Part shown: piece by piece, positions 44,409 through 53,036 of the stretch
Layout of the letters: each line of letters begins with the position of its first letter
Numbering within the stretch: the first letter of the stretch is position 1
Assembly: GCF_016908355.1 (NCBI RefSeq)
Contig: NZ_JAFBDT010000001.1
Location: 62,001 to 126,000 of the forward strand
Direction: 5' to 3'
Length of the DNA stretch: 64,000 nt
Origin: Fusibacter tunisiensis
GTDB taxonomy: Bacteria; Bacillota; Clostridia; Peptostreptococcales; Acidaminobacteraceae
Position numbers and translations under genes: made by a program
The notes under the pieces: generated by a model
Databases searched by the model: none
What the model was told of the DNA's origin: nothing
What the model saw: the letters and a program-made list of their open reading frames with translations, nothing else

Positions 44409-45134
44409 ATGGAAGGATTCACGAAATATTTGAATATTGCAGATTCCTTGGATATCATGATATTTGTGAACAGCATGGAATCCTATACATTGTCGGCTTT
44501 TGTTTATGATATTGTGGATCCAAATACGTTAATCATATCCAACCCGATACATGAGGGGCATTTGTATGCAATGGAAACGCGATATGACTACTATTTTAGA
44601 TTTTACATTGAAAATAGTGGGATGTACTTGTTCAAAGGAACAGTTGAAAAACGTATGCGGTTTGACAACCTTCCCAGTGTTCTAATCCGGCAGGCATCTG
44701 AAATCAAAAAAATTCAAAGACGTAAGTTTTTTAGAGTTAATTTCAGGGCCAAGGGTGCTGTTATTGTTAACCGTTCTTTGAGCGATGCTGAGCTTGAACG
44801 TGAAAAGCGAAAAGCTCTAAAACATTCTACAGACGTTGTTGTGGAAGACACTGTTGAAGAGCGGATTCCATTTGATTCAGTTGATTTAAGTGGTGGCGGT
44901 ATTCGATTTCACGTTAAGAAGGCGTTTGAAGAAGGTATGCCTATTGTGGGAGAGGTCTTATTAAATCATGAGACAATTAGATTTACCGGTGAAGTGTCAC
45001 GGGTTGAGAAAAAAGATGATTTTACCTATGAAGTGGGTATTAGATTTATAGACCTTAATCCAGGCGTACAATCAAAAATTGTTGCATATGTCTTTGAGAT
45101 TGAGCGAAATTTGATAAAAAAGGGTTTGATGTGA
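44409..45134 (+). CDS. PilZ-domain c-di-GMP-binding protein (YcgR-like)
   Basis: This 241-aa protein has an N-terminal YcgR-type domain and a C-terminal PilZ domain. The PilZ motifs are complete: RxxxR at residues 105-109 (RKFFR) and DxSxxG at 159-164 (DLSGGG). PilZ proteins of this kind act as motor brakes when c-di-GMP is high, so it probably links second-messenger level to the switch or stator. It lies between flhG and cheB, where Bacillus has no such gene. The gene starts at an ATG preceded by GGTGG. Confidence 0.9.
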   Translation: MEGFTKYLNIADSLDIMIFVNSMESYTLSAFVYDIVDPNTLIISNPIHEGHLYAMETRYDYYFRFYIENSGMYLFKGTVEKRMRFDNLPSVLIRQASEIKKIQRRKFFRVNFRAKGAVIVNRSLSDAELEREKRKALKHSTDVVVEDTVEERIPFDSVDLSGGGIRFHVKKAFEEGMPIVGEVLLNHETIRFTGEVSRVEKKDDFTYEVGIRFIDLNPGVQSKIVAYVFEIERNLIKKGLM

Positions 45135-45135
45135 T

Positions 45136-46197
45136 ATGAAAATAAAAATTTTAGTGGTTGATGATTCAGCATTTATGCGAAAAGTCATAACAGATATGAT
45201 TGAATCAGAAGCAAATATGAAAGTCATTGGAACAGCTAGAAATGGTGCCGATGCCATCGAAAAGATTAAAGCTTTGTCTCCTGATGTGGTCACAATGGAC
45301 ATTGAGATGCCTATAAAAGACGGCTTATCTGCACTTAGAGAAATCATGAGAGATATGCCTGTTCCTGTTATCATGCTGAGCAGTTTAACTAAAAAGGGTG
45401 CAGAGGAGACGCTTAAAGCATTAGATTATGGTGCTTTTGACTTTATTACAAAGCCGTCCTCTTTAATTAAAGTTTCTACACCTGAAATGAAGATGGAATT
45501 AATTGAAAAAATTAATATTGCCAGTAGGACAACTGTAAAAAAAGTTAGGGTGGATGCTTATGTTCCTAAAATTGACCCGACTAAGTCTAATCGAACTTTT
45601 GCAGTTGAAGGAGGTTCGACGCGTTTTAAAAAAATTGTTGCTATTGGAACCTCTACGGGCGGCCCAAGAGCGCTTCAAGAGGTCATACCTCTTATACCTG
45701 CAGATATAGATGCCAGTATTATGATTGTGCAACACATGCCTCCAGGGTTTACAAAATCGCTTGCAGATCGTTTGGACTCAATGAGTATGATTCGCGTAAA
45801 AGAAGCCGAAAATGGAGATGTGATGAAATCAGGTTGGGCATATCTTGCGCCAGGTGACTACCATATAAAAGTCACTAAACATAATGGCCAATTTATGATA
45901 GAATTAGATAATGGTGAGCGTGTAAGTGGACATAAGCCTTCGGTAGACGCTATGATGGCATCAGTTGTTAAAGAATTGCCCAGACAGTCTATTGGCGTAA
46001 TTATGACTGGAATGGGAGCCGATGGTGCTAAAGGTATGAAGGCATTAAAAGAGGCTGGTGGATTTGTTCTCGCTCAAAATGAAGAAAGTTGTGTTGTGTT
46101 TGGAATGCCAAAGTCAGCAATTAAGCTGAACGGTGTGGATAAGGTTGTCGACCTGTCCAATCTGGCAAATGAAATAATAAAAGCCATGGAGGTGTAG
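45136..46197 (+). CDS. cheB: Chemotaxis methylesterase CheB
   Basis: CheB demethylates chemoreceptors for adaptation. The 353-aa protein has an N-terminal receiver (Asp9, Asp10, phosphoacceptor Asp55 in VVTMDIEMP) and a C-terminal esterase with GTSTGGPRAL, VQHMPPGFTKSLA and TGMGADGAKGM, the Ser-His-Asp triad. The partner methyltransferase CheR and any chemoreceptor are absent from the window. Confidence 0.97.
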   Translation: MKIKILVVDDSAFMRKVITDMIESEANMKVIGTARNGADAIEKIKALSPDVVTMDIEMPIKDGLSALREIMRDMPVPVIMLSSLTKKGAEETLKALDYGAFDFITKPSSLIKVSTPEMKMELIEKINIASRTTVKKVRVDAYVPKIDPTKSNRTFAVEGGSTRFKKIVAIGTSTGGPRALQEVIPLIPADIDASIMIVQHMPPGFTKSLADRLDSMSMIRVKEAENGDVMKSGWAYLAPGDYHIKVTKHNGQFMIELDNGERVSGHKPSVDAMMASVVKELPRQSIGVIMTGMGADGAKGMKALKEAGGFVLAQNEESCVVFGMPKSAIKLNGVDKVVDLSNLANEIIKAMEV

Positions 46198-46202
46198 TGC
46201 AT

Positions 46203-48260
46203 ATGGATATGAGCCAATATCTGGAAATATTTATTGATGAATCGAAAGAACACTTGCAGACGATGAATGAAATCCTTCTGGACCTTGAAAAGGACGTTGA
46301 CAATTTATCGCACTTGGGGGAAATTTTTAGAATTGCACATACTTTAAAAGGTATGTCAGGAACGATGGGATTTAATAAGGTTGCAGACTTAACCCATAAA
46401 ATGGAGAATGTACTTGATCTTGTTCGCAATGGTGAAGTTAAAGTTACCAGTCATATTGTGGATATATTGTTTGAATGTTTTGATGCACTCGAAGAATATA
46501 TCGACAATCTTGAAAAAAACGGTTCTGAAGGCGACTTGGATTCCACAGCCCTTGTAAAAAAATTAGCAGATATCGCCGACAACAAAGGACATGTGGAAAA
46601 TATGTCTGGTAAAAAAGATGCGCCAAGTGAAACGAAAACCACAACAGCTGAACTTTCTGATGCGTTTCATATCCCCTTAAATGACATAGATTCAATTATT
46701 AAAAAAGCTTTTGAGATGGGGGTTAAGCCTTTTTTAATTAAAGTAACTTTAGATGAAGGGTGTATGCTCAAAGCTGCAAGATCATTTATTGTTTTCAATA
46801 CTCTGGAACGTTTTGGAGAAGTGATAAAATCACATCCACAAGCCGAGGAAATAGAAGATGAAAAATTTGATCAGTCTTTTGAAGTGCTTTATTTTACAAA
46901 GTTGGATAAGGAATACTGTAAAAATGAGCTGATGAATATTTCTGAAATAGCAAATGTGGTTGTTGAACCGCTTTCTGAAGATGATTATCTTCTTGAAGAA
47001 ACTAAGGAAGATGTAGAGGTCGATTTGGCACATGTAGAAGACCAAGTTCAGAAGGTTAAAGAAGAGAACCAAAATAAAACTGAAAAGAGCAAAACATCCA
47101 AAACTGTTCGAGTTGAAATTGGCCGTTTGGATAACTTAATGAATTTAGTAAGTGAATTGATTATTATCAAAACAAGACTTGAAGACTTAGACACAACCCA
47201 GCAAAAAATGGTGGATCAATCAAGTAAGAACAACATGAACGAGGCGATTGAGTATTTAGAAAGAATCACTACCAGTTTGCATGATGCGGTTATGAAAGTT
47301 AGAATGGTACCGGTAGAGAGAACTTTCAATCGATTTCCAAGACTCGTCAGAGACCTTTCAAAAGATCTTGGCAAAAATATCAAATTATTTATGTCTGGCG
47401 AAGAGACAGAGGTAGATCGAACTGTAATTGACGAAATTGGAGATCCATTGATTCATCTAATTAGAAATTCACTAGATCACGGGATTGAATCTCCTGATGA
47501 ACGTGCAAAATCAGGAAAAGCTGAACAAGGGTTTGTTGCACTTAGAGCTTACCCGGATGGAAACAATGTTGTTATTGAAGTTGAAGATGATGGCAAGGGA
47601 ATTGATCCTGAAATTATCAAACGCAAAGCTGTTGAAAAAAATGTTGTCACAAAAGATGCGGTTGAATTAATGAACGATAAAGAGATTATTAATCTTCTCT
47701 TTGAGGCAGGTTTTAGCACAGTGGATAAGGTAACAGATTTATCGGGTCGCGGCGTGGGACTAGATGTTGTTAAGTCAAAGATAGAAGCGATTAATGGTAC
47801 TGTTGAAGTTAATTCCACTGTGGGACAAGGCAGTAAGTTTATTATAAGACTACCGTTAACGCTTGCAATTATTCAGGCGCTTATGGTTTATTTGAATGAA
47901 GAAAAATTTGCAGTACCTTTAAATAACATCAAAGAAATTACAAATATTGATACAAAAGATATTACAATGGTTCAAGATCAAGAAGTCGTTTTATATAGAA
48001 ATAAAACTTTGCCTATTATTCGTACAAAGGAAGTTCTTGAAATTGACCATACCCGTGACGATGCAGATGAACTGACAGTAGTTATTGTCAAAAAAGGTGA
48101 TGTTGAAGCTGGTCTGGTTGTAGATGGCTTGATTGGCCAGCAGGAAATCGTAATTAAATCACTGGGCAAATATTTAACAGGTATAAAAGCAATTTCTGGT
48201 GCTACTATTCTAGGAAACGGAACTGTTGCATTGATTGTAGATCCAAATCAGTTATTCTAG
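46203..48260 (+). CDS. cheA: Chemotaxis histidine kinase CheA
   Basis: CheA phosphorylates CheY and CheB in response to receptors. The 685-aa protein has the Hpt domain with His46 (AHTLKG), a P2-like domain, a dimerisation region, the kinase N box (LIHLIRNSLDHGIE), G1 (EVEDDGKGID), G2 (DLSGRGVGLDVVKS) and a C-terminal CheW-like domain ending in GNGTVALIVDPNQL. The ATG at 46203 is preferred (GGAGGTG 8-10 nt upstream), but a GTG at 46197 with only 4 nt spacing is an alternative. Confidence 0.97.
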   Translation: MDMSQYLEIFIDESKEHLQTMNEILLDLEKDVDNLSHLGEIFRIAHTLKGMSGTMGFNKVADLTHKMENVLDLVRNGEVKVTSHIVDILFECFDALEEYIDNLEKNGSEGDLDSTALVKKLADIADNKGHVENMSGKKDAPSETKTTTAELSDAFHIPLNDIDSIIKKAFEMGVKPFLIKVTLDEGCMLKAARSFIVFNTLERFGEVIKSHPQAEEIEDEKFDQSFEVLYFTKLDKEYCKNELMNISEIANVVVEPLSEDDYLLEETKEDVEVDLAHVEDQVQKVKEENQNKTEKSKTSKTVRVEIGRLDNLMNLVSELIIIKTRLEDLDTTQQKMVDQSSKNNMNEAIEYLERITTSLHDAVMKVRMVPVERTFNRFPRLVRDLSKDLGKNIKLFMSGEETEVDRTVIDEIGDPLIHLIRNSLDHGIESPDERAKSGKAEQGFVALRAYPDGNNVVIEVEDDGKGIDPEIIKRKAVEKNVVTKDAVELMNDKEIINLLFEAGFSTVDKVTDLSGRGVGLDVVKSKIEAINGTVEVNSTVGQGSKFIIRLPLTLAIIQALMVYLNEEKFAVPLNNIKEITNIDTKDITMVQDQEVVLYRNKTLPIIRTKEVLEIDHTRDDADELTVVIVKKGDVEAGLVVDGLIGQQEIVIKSLGKYLTGIKAISGATILGNGTVALIVDPNQLF

Positions 48261-48275
48261 TCGGGGGGTGATACT

Positions 48276-48716
48276 ATGAGTGAAATAAAAGAATTTGTGA
48301 CGTTTAGATTAAACGAAGAATATTATGGCATTAACATTAACAATGTGGAGAATATCGAAAAAGTCCTCCCTATAACACGTGTTCCTTACACACATGATTA
48401 TGTGCGGGGTGTGATTAACTTAAGAGGCATAATTGTTCCAGTTGTTGATTTGAGATCTAGATTTAACCTAGAACCAAAAGAAAATTCTGAGGAGTCTAGA
48501 ATCATTATTGTAAACTTGGAAGATTTGAAAATTGGTATGTTGGTAGATGCGTCTTCTGAAGTGTTGCAAATAGAAACTTCAGAGATTGACGCTGCACCAA
48601 ATGTAAAAAAAGATATTAACAATGAATTTATTAAGAACATTGGCAAGAAAAATGGTCGAATTATTATGCTAATTGATTTGCATAAAGTACTTAATATTGA
48701 GCAACACGTTGAGTGA
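48276..48716 (+). CDS. cheW: Chemotaxis coupling protein CheW
   Basis: CheW couples receptors to CheA. The 146-aa protein is a single CheW domain with FRLNEEYYGININNVENIEK, VRGVINLRGIIVPVVDLRSR and GRIIMLIDLHKVLNIEQ. It follows cheA by 15 nt with a GGGGGTG ribosome binding site. Confidence 0.96.
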   Translation: MSEIKEFVTFRLNEEYYGININNVENIEKVLPITRVPYTHDYVRGVINLRGIIVPVVDLRSRFNLEPKENSEESRIIIVNLEDLKIGMLVDASSEVLQIETSEIDAAPNVKKDINNEFIKNIGKKNGRIIMLIDLHKVLNIEQHVE

Positions 48717-48724
48717 GGTGAAGA

Positions 48725-49345
48725 ATGGGAATTCAGTTTGATGAAATGAGCAATGGAATCATCATGGATGTACTCAGAGAAATTGGTAATATTGGTGCAG
48801 GGAATGCTGCAACATCTTTGGCACAAATGATTGATAAAAAAATAGACATGAAGGTTCCTGTTATTCAATTGCTTGATTTTGATGAAGTGCCGGAACTGCT
48901 TGGAGGACCAGAGAATATTGTTTGCGGGATTTTCTTTAAGTTTGAGGGGGATATAACGGGCAGTATAATGTTTGTGCTTGACCAGAAGTCTGCATTAAAC
49001 TTAGTGGATTTACTGATGCCACGCGATAACCCTGAATTTGATGAATTTACAGTTTCTGCTTTGATGGAAATTGGCAACATTCTTTCTGGATCATATATAC
49101 GTTCTTTGTCAGGTCTTACAAATTTACAAATCAAGATTTCAGTACCTTCACTGTCGATTGATATGGCTGGCGCTATTTTAAGTGTTCCGGCAATTGAATT
49201 TGGGCAATTGAGTGACAATGTCTTAATCATTCAAAATGAATTTATTGAAACACAGGAAGCAAAAAGCGTAGACGGTTATTTTTTCTTAATTCCGGATATG
49301 GAATCTTATGACGTGTTATTAGGCAGTTTAGGAGTGACACTATGA
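48725..49345 (+). CDS. cheC: Chemotaxis CheY-P phosphatase CheC
   Basis: CheC dephosphorylates CheY-P and binds CheD. The 206-aa protein has two phosphatase motifs with the pattern (D/S)xxxExxN: DVLREIGNIGAGN at about residues 16-28 and SALMEIGNILSG at about 111-122. It overlaps cheD by 4 nt, consistent with their direct interaction. Confidence 0.95.
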   Translation: MGIQFDEMSNGIIMDVLREIGNIGAGNAATSLAQMIDKKIDMKVPVIQLLDFDEVPELLGGPENIVCGIFFKFEGDITGSIMFVLDQKSALNLVDLLMPRDNPEFDEFTVSALMEIGNILSGSYIRSLSGLTNLQIKISVPSLSIDMAGAILSVPAIEFGQLSDNVLIIQNEFIETQEAKSVDGYFFLIPDMESYDVLLGSLGVTL

Positions 49346-49827
49346 GCACAATGGTAAAAGTCGGCATGGCTGATTTGAAAGTTGTAGAACACCCGGATGC
49401 TTTAACAACACTTGGACTTGGATCGTGTGTGGGCATTTGCCTCTACGATCCTATGTCAAAAGTTACTGGAATGGCACATATTATGTTGCCATCCAGTAAA
49501 GCAATCCGCAAGAATGAGAACGTTGCCAAATTTGCCGATACCGCCATTGATGAGTTAATCAAACAAATGCAATTGAAAGGGGCCAATAAAACAAGATTGA
49601 CTGCTAAAATTGCTGGCGGGGCACAAATGTTTTCATTTTCATCCGCGAATGATTCGATGAAAATTGGGGAGCGTAATGCTGAAGCTGTACGTGCAATATT
49701 GAAATCCATGGGCATCCCAATTAAAGCGGATGAAACAGGAGGAAACTTTGGCCGTACAATTGAGTTTTTCAGCGAAAATGGCAAACTTGTAATTAAGACA
49801 GCCGGTAAAGGCATTAAAGAGATTTAA
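49342..49827 (+). CDS. cheD: Chemoreceptor glutamine deamidase CheD
   Basis: CheD deamidates receptor glutamines and is regulated by CheC. The 161-aa protein has the catalytic Cys in GLGSCVGICLYDP and the His in VTGMAHIMLPSSK. It overlaps cheC by 4 nt and precedes the flagellar sigma factor. Confidence 0.95.
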   Translation: MSTMVKVGMADLKVVEHPDALTTLGLGSCVGICLYDPMSKVTGMAHIMLPSSKAIRKNENVAKFADTAIDELIKQMQLKGANKTRLTAKIAGGAQMFSFSSANDSMKIGERNAEAVRAILKSMGIPIKADETGGNFGRTIEFFSENGKLVIKTAGKGIKEI

Positions 49828-49845
49828 TAACGAGGGTGGTTTAGA

Positions 49846-50580
49846 ATGACCAATGAAGAGCTTTGGGTTCAATACAAGGAGTATAACAGCAAAGAGGCCA
49901 AAGACGCGCTAATTATTGAATACGTGGAATTGGTTAAAATTATTGCGGGTAGATTATATACCAGTTATAATGCGCATGTTGAATTCGATGATCTCCTAAG
50001 TTATGGCATTATTGGCTTGATTGATGCACTTGAAAAATTTGACCATAAAAAGAACATTAAATTTGAAACTTATGCCAATATTCGAATTAGAGGTGCAATT
50101 ATTGACCAAATTCGTCATATGGATTGGATCCCTAGAAGTACAAGGCAAAAATATAAGCGAATAGAAGAAGCGGTCGCTAGGCTTCAAAAGAAGTTTGGCA
50201 ATGATTTTACGGACGAGCAAATTGCAGATGAGTTAGGTTTAACGCTTGAAGCGTTCAGCAAATTACTTGGCGAGGCAACCACTTATTCAGTGGTATCTCT
50301 GGAAGAAAAGATTGAAGACAGCTTAAATTTTGATATTGCATCAAATGTGGTTGACATTCAGCCGGAGGACCGATTTGTAGAGAACGAAATGAAAAAGATT
50401 TTGTCTCAAACAATTGAGCAACTTCCTGAGAAAGAAATGCGTGTTATGCAATTGTATTACTATTCAGAATTAACCTACAAAGAAATTGCAGAAATTTTAG
50501 AGATATCAGAATCTAGAGTTTCACAAATTCATACAAAAGCCATTTCAAAACTTAAAATAGCATTGAATGACTTGTATTAA
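49846..50580 (+). CDS. sigD: Flagellar RNA polymerase sigma factor SigD (FliA)
   Basis: This is the sigma-28 factor for late flagellar and chemotaxis genes. The 244-aa protein has region 2 (EFDDLLSYGIIGLIDALEKF), region 3 (EEAVARLQKKFGNDFTDEQI) and region 4 (LTYKEIAEILEISESRVSQI). It is the last gene of the fla/che operon, as in Bacillus, and is followed by a terminator. Three promoter-like sequences for it are found in the window (20629, 34397, 50625). The anti-sigma factor FlgM is not in this window. Confidence 0.96.
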   Translation: MTNEELWVQYKEYNSKEAKDALIIEYVELVKIIAGRLYTSYNAHVEFDDLLSYGIIGLIDALEKFDHKKNIKFETYANIRIRGAIIDQIRHMDWIPRSTRQKYKRIEEAVARLQKKFGNDFTDEQIADELGLTLEAFSKLLGEATTYSVVSLEEKIEDSLNFDIASNVVDIQPEDRFVENEMKKILSQTIEQLPEKEMRVMQLYYYSELTYKEIAEILEISESRVSQIHTKAISKLKIALNDLY

Positions 50581-50606
50581 ATCACAGTAGCCTGTGATTT
50601 TCTCTT
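50580..50606 (+). terminator. Terminator after sigD
   Basis: AATCACAG (50580-50587) pairs with CTGTGATT (50592-50599), loop TAGC, followed by TTCTCTT. The stem is 8 bp and the T-run is interrupted, so termination may be partial. Confidence 0.65.
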
Positions 50607-50624
50607 GTGTCTTCATAATAATAC

Positions 50625-50652
50625 TAATGTTTTTATACATATATGCCGATAT
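50625..50652 (+). promoter_or_regulatory. Sigma-D-type promoter for the fapA-like unit
   Basis: TAAT (50625-50628), 16 bp, GCCGATAT (50645-50652), ending 37 nt before the ATG at 50690. The -10 is a perfect sigma-D consensus and the spacing matches the flgB site. Confidence 0.7.
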
Positions 50653-50689
50653 ATGAAACAATATAAGACAATCTTTGTAGGGGGATGTA

Positions 50690-52069
50690 ATGAGCGAAAC
50701 CAGTCGAAAATTTGAAGCATCAGTTAAAATTTCAGATAATTATTATGTGGCTTATTTATCACTAGAAATGGAGCCTGGCGCAAAAGTTAAACCTGATGAT
50801 ATTATAAAAATTCTTAAGGAACGCAATGTTATTTTTGGCCTTAAGCATAATGTGATTGAACAAATATGTAAAGAAGGTACAACTGTGCACAGCATTGTTG
50901 TTGCCGAAGGCATTGTTCATGAAAATGGAAAAGATGGCTATATTGATTTTAAAATTACCAAAGAGCACAAAGTGAAGCCACAGATCTTAGAAGACGGGCG
51001 CGTTGATTTTAAAAACATGGGTTTTGTTGAATTGGTAAATGAGGAAGATGTTTTAGCAGTAAAAGTCCCACCAACTAAAGGCAAAAACGGAACTACTGTA
51101 ACAGGAAAAGCCATCCGGGGCAAAGATGGTAAAGATGTGGTGCTTAAGATTGGGAAGAACATGCGCGTTAGTCCTGACGGCTTAAAAGCCATTGCAACTT
51201 CAGACGGTACTGTTGTGGTTGATAATGATCGAATTTCTGTTATTAAGTCCTTGGAAATTCGAGGGGATGTAGGTGTTGAGACCGGAAACATCACATTTCA
51301 AGGGCAAGTTGTCGTAAATGGCAATGTGACCAGTGGTTATTCAGTTGAATGCGATGGGGATCTCGTGGTAAATGGCGTTGTGGAGGGGGCTGTCCTTAAG
51401 GCTGGCGGCAACATTGTTATTTCCAGAGGAATTCAGGGACATGATAAAGCATCTATTACGTGTCATGGAGATCTTACAAGTAATTTTATAAACTCTTGTC
51501 ATGTGTATGTAAAAGGGACGATTGAAACTGGGGCTATTATGAGCAGTAAGATAAAATGCGATGGCCGAATTGTCGTTAAAGGGAAAAAGGGCTTAATTGT
51601 AGGTGGCGAAATCACTTCTAAATCAGACATTGAAGCCAATGTTGTTGGATCAGAGCTTGGTGTTACCACATCCATAAAACTAGGTGTTGATGTTGAAACG
51701 ATAGAAGAGCTAAAGACCTTAACCTCTGATGTGAGAGACCTGATAGACATGCATGATAAATTAGGGAAATCTGTTAAACTTTTAAAAACTAAGATTGAAC
51801 AGAACCCAGAGGATAAGCGGTCTGTGTTTATGTATGAAAAATACAGTGCAAATTTTGTGGAAATGGATGTAAGTTTAAACGAAAAACGCACAAGACTAAA
51901 AATGCTAAACGAACTTGTTAATAACATTAGTGGTGCACAAATAAAGGCAAACACATTTTATCCTGGCACAAGGATAAAAGTTGGAAATGGTAATTTTTAT
52001 GTAAAACATCAGTTGACGAGAAGTATCATTAAAAAAGACCATGGTGAAATCATTGCTATTGGATTTTAG
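50690..52069 (+). CDS. fapA: FapA-type DUF342 protein
   Basis: The 459-aa protein is of the DUF342/FapA family, which in Vibrio affects FlhF-dependent polar flagellar localisation. It has an N-terminal domain (FEASVKISDNYYVAYLSLEM), a central beta-helix built from short repeats (GDVGVETGNITFQGQVVVNG, ECDGDLVVNGVVEGAVLKAG), and a helical C-terminal part. A GGGGGATG-type start lies 37 nt after the sigma-D-type promoter. The next two genes follow closely and probably share the transcript. Confidence 0.85.
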   Translation: MSETSRKFEASVKISDNYYVAYLSLEMEPGAKVKPDDIIKILKERNVIFGLKHNVIEQICKEGTTVHSIVVAEGIVHENGKDGYIDFKITKEHKVKPQILEDGRVDFKNMGFVELVNEEDVLAVKVPPTKGKNGTTVTGKAIRGKDGKDVVLKIGKNMRVSPDGLKAIATSDGTVVVDNDRISVIKSLEIRGDVGVETGNITFQGQVVVNGNVTSGYSVECDGDLVVNGVVEGAVLKAGGNIVISRGIQGHDKASITCHGDLTSNFINSCHVYVKGTIETGAIMSSKIKCDGRIVVKGKKGLIVGGEITSKSDIEANVVGSELGVTTSIKLGVDVETIEELKTLTSDVRDLIDMHDKLGKSVKLLKTKIEQNPEDKRSVFMYEKYSANFVEMDVSLNEKRTRLKMLNELVNNISGAQIKANTFYPGTRIKVGNGNFYVKHQLTRSIIKKDHGEIIAIGF

Positions 52070-52091
52070 TTGATTATAAGAAGGTGACAAG

Positions 52092-52415
52092 ATGTCAATT
52101 AGACCTCTCGACATGCAAGTCGTTGTACAAAAAACTCAAGACATTCATCCAGCTAAACAGAGTGTCGTGAACAAACAAGATAATGAACTTACCCAAGCGC
52201 AGATGCAAAATAAAGTGACCTATGTGCGGGATCGAGAGCGCGTACTAAACACTGAAAAAACAGAGCTTAAAAAGATTCGTGGGGATGAAGAACGTCACGC
52301 AAAAGGGCATTCAAAACAGAGTGACAAGCACGATTCTGATGAAGCGTCTGAAAAAAATAAGAAGAATTCAAGTGATTTGGAACCCATAGGGATTCATTTT
52401 GATATGAAGGTGTAA
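52092..52415 (+). CDS. Uncharacterised small flagellar-regulon protein
   Basis: I do not recognise this 107-aa protein by name. It starts MSIRPLDMQVVVQKTQDI, a pattern I recall from small clostridial proteins next to fapA-like genes. It has no membrane segment, is very hydrophilic, with a Lys/Glu/Ser-rich middle (charged, probably disordered), and ends GIHFDMKV. That C-terminal DMKV also ends the FliK-like protein at 12821. It sits 22 nt after fapA and 2 nt before the swrB-like gene, so it is likely cotranscribed under sigma-D. Confidence 0.75.
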   Translation: MSIRPLDMQVVVQKTQDIHPAKQSVVNKQDNELTQAQMQNKVTYVRDRERVLNTEKTELKKIRGDEERHAKGHSKQSDKHDSDEASEKNKKNSSDLEPIGIHFDMKV

Positions 52416-52417
52416 GT

Positions 52418-52936
52418 ATGTATTTTTTAAGTATAAGTCTAGGACTGATTTTAGTAATCAGTTCACTTTTTTTGATAAGATATGAATTAAATAGAGCACT
52501 TCATACCAAAGCTCAAATTATTGAACAATCAAAGGTTTATAAAGAAGAGGACCTATTTAATCTTTTGGAGTCTATGCAGGTTTCAATTGATGAAATGAAT
52601 CGTGCGTTTTATGACATTGCTGCAGACTTAGAAGGTAAGTACAGTGTTCATGAAAAGGAAATACAGGATCTTCAAAAATTGTTCATTGAACTGAAAAAAT
52701 CATTAGAAACAGCTCAGAAATCTCATGAAGTTGAAGAGGTTACACTCAATAAGGCAAATGATCAAATCAATTTTATTTCTGAATCTCCGAAAATTGCGAT
52801 TGATTTGGATATAAAAGAGTCAAAAAGACTAGAAGTTCATCAGCTGAAAAGACAAGGGAAAAGTGCTTCACAGATAGCAAGAGACCTTGATATGGGAATT
52901 GGTGAAGTTCAATTGCTTCTTAAACTCAACCGCTAA
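52418..52936 (+). CDS. SwrB/YlxL-like membrane protein
   Basis: This 172-aa protein has one N-terminal membrane segment (MYFLSISLGLILVISSLFLI), a long coiled-coil region, and a C-terminal helix-turn-helix-like segment (HQLKRQGKSASQIARDLDMG, then IGEVQLLLKL). It occupies the position of Bacillus SwrB (YlxL) between sigD and rpsB. SwrB activates flagellar type III export in Bacillus; homology here is by layout and domain pattern. It follows the 107-aa gene by 2 nt. Confidence 0.72.
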   Translation: MYFLSISLGLILVISSLFLIRYELNRALHTKAQIIEQSKVYKEEDLFNLLESMQVSIDEMNRAFYDIAADLEGKYSVHEKEIQDLQKLFIELKKSLETAQKSHEVEEVTLNKANDQINFISESPKIAIDLDIKESKRLEVHQLKRQGKSASQIARDLDMGIGEVQLLLKLNR

Positions 52937-52943
52937 AAAAATA

Positions 52944-52972
52944 TTGTTTTCATATTGAGGCTGTGATATAAT
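52944..52972 (+). promoter_or_regulatory. Sigma-A promoter for rpsB
   Basis: TTGTTT (52944-52949), 17 bp, TATAAT (52967-52972), with an extended -10 (TGaTATAAT). It gives a leader of about 100 nt before rpsB, which contains a hairpin at 53004-53036. Confidence 0.75.
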
Positions 52973-53003
52973 ATCAAAGGTAATTAAAACACACTCTTTT
53001 TAA

Positions 53004-53036
53004 TTTTACAGATGTTGCCTAAAGGTCTTTGTAAAA
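53004..53036 (+). promoter_or_regulatory. Structured leader of rpsB
   Basis: TTTTACA (53004-53010) pairs with TGTAAAA (53030-53036), and CC/GG pairs inside (53018-53025) around a TAAA loop. A second GGGGAGG sits at 53047 and the true AAGGAGG at 53065. This may be an S2 autoregulatory site, but I cannot assign it to a known family. Confidence 0.35.

Noticed and set aside
48398-48868. 156-codon antisense frame across cheW and cheC
   Set aside because: It spans two well-supported sense genes, and its composition (Ser/Ile/Phe-rich) reflects the complement of those genes; no start signal.
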